Below are positions 7,126-9,173 of a stretch of DNA of 9,173 nucleotides, piece after piece. The notes beneath the pieces were generated by a model. That model saw nothing but the letters and a program-made list of their open reading frames with translations, searched no databases and was not told the DNA's origin. The DNA is taken from assembly GCA_030668545.1 (NCBI GenBank), contig DAOUTT010000066.1, forward strand, positions 1-9,173, read 5' to 3'. Source of the stretch: Anaerolineales bacterium (GTDB taxonomy: Bacteria; Chloroflexota; Anaerolineae; Anaerolineales; E44-bin32). A program made the translations under genes and the position numbers. The stretch's first letter is position 1, and each line of letters opens with the position of its first letter.

Positions 7126-8733
7126 ATGGCAAAGAAGAAGGGCAAGAAAACAACCAAATCATCCAGTGACTTTAAGTTGACCTATGCAACGATGTACAAC
7201 CCGCCGGAACTACTACATCAGAAGTACGAACGGGCGCTGAAAAAAGTCAAGAATAATTTTGGGCAAGATCATCCCATGCTCATCAACGGCAAGGATGTGC
7301 GCTCCAGGGACAAGTTCGAAGACCGATCCCCAATCAATCAGGATTGGTTGCTCGGCACCTTTCAAAAGGGCAACACCAGCCACGCCCAGCAAGCGCTCTC
7401 CGCAGCCCGCAAAGCATTCCCCGATTGGTCAAGGAGATCCTGGAAATCGCGCCTTCAATTATTAAGAAAGGCGGCGAAACAGATCGATAAACGTGTCTAT
7501 GAAATCGCGGCAGTCATCTCCATCGAGGTGGGTAAAAACCGTATGGAAGCGCTCGGCGATATCGCCGAAGCAGCGGATCTCATCCGCTACGCGTGTGACC
7601 AAATGGAGGCCAACAAGGGCTTCAAAGTCAAGATGGGCACCGATCCATTAAAAGGGTTCAAGCCTTCAAACACCTCGCTTCTTCGTCCCTATGGGGTTTG
7701 GGTCGTCATCAGTCCCTTCAACTTCCCGGCAGCTCTCACCGGCGGCCCCGTCGGTGCCGCGCTTGTTGCCGGCAACACTGTGGTCATGAAACCGGCCACA
7801 GACACCCCCTGGACGGTCCGTTTACTGGCCGAATGCTTCCGCGATGCCGGCATCCCGGATGGCGTACTGAATTTCGTGACCGGTCCCGGCTCAACCCTTG
7901 GCCAGGCCCTCATCGACAGCCCGATTGTGGATGGCATCACCTTCACGGGCTCATTCGATATCGGAATGAAAATCTTCCGTTTATTCGCCAATGGCCAATA
8001 CCCGCGCCCGACGATTCTCGAAATGGGCGGCAAGAACCCCTCGATCGTCTCTAAGAACGCCGATATTGAGCGCGCTGCTGCCGGGATCGTAAGATCATCC
8101 TTTGGCTTGCAGGGACAGAAATGTTCCGCCAACTCCCGGGTCTACGTTGAGCGGCCGGTTTATAAGCAGTTGATAGACCGAGTGGCTGAAATCACCCGAA
8201 AAATCGCCGTCGGCGATCCGACGGATCGTACAGTCTTCATGGGTCCTGTGATCAATAAAGGTGTCTACAACGATTTTAAGAAGTTCACGAAGGAACTCTC
8301 AGAAGCAGGTACTTATCTCACTGGTGGTAAAGTCATCACCGAAGGTGCCTTTGCGAAAGGCTTCTTCTGTGAACCGACGATCGTGACCGGCGTGCCGCAC
8401 AGTCATCGGCTTTGGAAACAGGAGATGTTCCTGCCGATCACAATGGTGCACCCGGTGGACAATCTCAATCAGGCGATGAGGCTGGCGAATGACAGCCAGT
8501 ATGGCCTCACCGCTGGCTTCTACGGTTCTGAAGAGGAAGCCGCCTGGTTCTTCGAGAACATCGAGGCTGGTGTGACCTATGCCAATCGACCGCAAGGCTC
8601 AACTACCGGCGCGTGGCCCGGGTTCCAACCTTTCGGCGGATGGAAAGGATCAGGCTCCTCCGGGAAGAACGCCGGCGGTCATTACTACCTACAGCTCTAC
8701 ATGCATGAGCAGATCCACACGATTATCCGCTGA
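7126..8733 (+). CDS. NAD(P)+-dependent aldehyde dehydrogenase, probably 1-pyrroline-5-carboxylate dehydrogenase type
   Basis: This is a 535-residue soluble enzyme of the aldehyde dehydrogenase superfamily. It has the oxyanion Asn199 in ISPFNFP, cofactor-binding Lys222 in VMKPAT, FTGS at 273-276, the general base Glu299 in LEMGGKNP, the catalytic Cys333 in GQKCSANSR, and Glu433 in KQEMFLP. All expected catalytic residues are present. The Cys loop, the GFFCEPTIV stretch and the C-terminal TGAWPGFQPFGGWKGSG motif are like the RocA/PruA branch, which oxidises glutamate-gamma-semialdehyde to glutamate in proline and arginine catabolism (cytoplasm). The exact substrate is inferred, since no proline dehydrogenase gene is in the window. 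Length fits that branch. The N-terminus is unusually lysine-rich (MAKKKGKKTTKSS). It has its own promoter and a strong ribosome-binding site, and heads a plus-strand series with a small membrane protein and an exonuclease-like gene. Confidence 0.9.
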   Translation: MAKKKGKKTTKSSSDFKLTYATMYNPPELLHQKYERALKKVKNNFGQDHPMLINGKDVRSRDKFEDRSPINQDWLLGTFQKGNTSHAQQALSAARKAFPDWSRRSWKSRLQLLRKAAKQIDKRVYEIAAVISIEVGKNRMEALGDIAEAADLIRYACDQMEANKGFKVKMGTDPLKGFKPSNTSLLRPYGVWVVISPFNFPAALTGGPVGAALVAGNTVVMKPATDTPWTVRLLAECFRDAGIPDGVLNFVTGPGSTLGQALIDSPIVDGITFTGSFDIGMKIFRLFANGQYPRPTILEMGGKNPSIVSKNADIERAAAGIVRSSFGLQGQKCSANSRVYVERPVYKQLIDRVAEITRKIAVGDPTDRTVFMGPVINKGVYNDFKKFTKELSEAGTYLTGGKVITEGAFAKGFFCEPTIVTGVPHSHRLWKQEMFLPITMVHPVDNLNQAMRLANDSQYGLTAGFYGSEEEAAWFFENIEAGVTYANRPQGSTTGAWPGFQPFGGWKGSGSSGKNAGGHYYLQLYMHEQIHTIIR

Positions 8734-8745
8734 GTGAAAGATTCA

Positions 8746-8779
8746 GAGCCTCCTCCTCTTTTTCCGGACGGGGAGGCTC
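8746..8779 (+). terminator. Hairpin after the dehydrogenase gene that overlaps the next ribosome-binding site
   Basis: GAGCCTCC (8746-8753) pairs with GGAGGCTC (8772-8779); a T-G and a C-G pair can extend it to 10 bp around a 14-base loop. It begins 12 bases after the dehydrogenase stop. There is no T run after the stem, so it is at best a weak intrinsic terminator. It may instead protect the 3' end of the upstream message or modulate translation, because its 3' arm contains the GGGAGG before the next gene. Confidence 0.45.
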
Positions 8780-8790
8780 AATGATTAATT

Positions 8791-9033
8791 ATGGCATCTC
8801 GATTCGGCTCCGCATTGATCCTCATTGGTCTGATCTCCCTTGTGGTGTTCATTCTCACCCTCCAGATTCAACAGGCGAACACCCTCGCTTTGCTGCTCGG
8901 CTCATCACTGACTGCGCTGGGTTTGGTCATCCGCCGCAGAGCGGCACGGAATGCACAACGCCGAACAGCTCGTTTTCACACTTTAAGGCGTCTCCGTGGC
9001 GACGCGTATGAAACCAAGGACCTCGATGATTAA
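8791..9033 (+). CDS. Small two-helix membrane protein of unknown function
   Basis: This is an 80-residue protein with two hydrophobic helices (about 6-24 and 29-47) joined by a short turn (QIQQAN), then a very basic stretch (RRRAARNAQRR, 48-58, and RRLRG, 66-70) and an acidic end (KDLDD). The positive-inside rule puts the C-terminal tail, and so both ends, in the cytoplasm. I do not recognise a family. GGGAGG (8771-8776) is 14 bases before this ATG, rather far; an ATG at 8781 in another frame is better spaced but encodes a peptide with no membrane or other plausible character. The gene follows the dehydrogenase by 57 bases and could be read through from it. Confidence 0.65.
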   Translation: MASRFGSALILIGLISLVVFILTLQIQQANTLALLLGSSLTALGLVIRRRAARNAQRRTARFHTLRRLRGDAYETKDLDD

Positions 9034-9047
9034 CACAATCGACTCTT

Positions 9048-9071
9048 GGGGCAAGCATTGTGCTCTGCCCT
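9048..9071 (+). terminator. Possible hairpin after the small membrane protein gene
   Basis: GGGCA-AGCA pairs with TGCT-(C)-TGCCC around a 3-base TTG loop, with one bulged C. This gives nine base pairs, plus one G-T pair at the base. It starts 15 bases after the stop of the small gene. No T tract follows, so termination is uncertain. Confidence 0.3.
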
Positions 9072-9113
9072 GGTGTTCACATTCCAAAGCCAGGCGAGGG
9101 AGTTTGATGGAGT

Positions 9114-9173
9114 ATGTCAAAAACCCATAATTCATCCGCGGTCTGCTATATCTCCGTTGACGTTGAAACGGCG
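9114..9173 (+). CDS. DEDD-type 3'-5' exonuclease-like protein (5' end only)
   Basis: Only the first 20 codons are in the window, too few for a firm call. They end in YISVDVETA, where Asp16 and Glu18 form the DxE of the Exo I motif that binds a catalytic metal in DEDD nucleases. The ISVDVETA spacing at the very N-terminus is usual for small exonucleases of this superfamily. GAGGGAG lies 11 bases before the ATG, and an in-frame TGA at 9105 rules out an earlier start. It is on the same strand as the dehydrogenase and small membrane protein genes, 80 bases after the latter. Confidence 0.6.
   Translation, partial: MSKTHNSSAVCYISVDVETA

Noticed and set aside
8781..9011. Alternative 76-codon frame starting at the better-spaced ATG
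   Set aside because: It is mostly polar with no membrane helices or recognisable pattern, whereas the overlapping frame from 8791 gives two clear helices and a basic cytoplasmic tail.

Overview
The window looks like part of a chromosome from an environmental Chloroflexota, most plausibly Anaerolineae. That is an inference from protein architecture (FHA plus zinc-ribbon proteins with Pro/Thr-rich stalks, a carbohydrate-binding-like C-terminal domain, a RocA-type aldehyde dehydrogenase), not from a marker gene. No rRNA, tRNA, CRISPR array, insertion sequence or phage gene was seen.

Left block (1-5310, minus strand): three consecutive genes that probably form one operon, read from right to left with gaps of 63 and 73 bases. 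Two are paralogous single-pass membrane proteins. Each has a cytoplasmic N-terminal FHA (phospho-threonine reader) domain, a four-cysteine zinc ribbon, one membrane helix and a Pro/Thr-rich stalk. They end in different outer domains: a six-bladed TolB/PD40-type beta-propeller in the first, and a concanavalin-like sandwich in the second. The third is a two-helix membrane protein with an outer Ig/PKD-like domain and a cytoplasmic tail that runs off the left edge. Because it has no stop in the window it is easy to miss. Together they suggest an envelope assembly that displays sensing or binding domains outside and reads protein phosphorylation inside; no kinase lies in the window.

Middle (5311-6979): about 400 bases without a gene, holding hairpins and a terminator-like element on the minus strand. 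Next come a DUF429 protein (RNase H-like fold) and a small dual-specificity-phosphatase-like protein whose catalytic cysteine is replaced by serine. These two are 41 bases apart on the minus strand.

Right block (7126-9173, plus strand), divergent from the middle block: an aldehyde dehydrogenase of the 1-pyrroline-5-carboxylate dehydrogenase type behind a near-consensus sigma-70-like promoter, a small two-helix membrane protein whose ribosome-binding site sits in a hairpin, and the first 20 codons of a DEDD-type exonuclease-like gene cut by the right edge. The 146-base divergent spacer contains two 13-bp dyads side by side.
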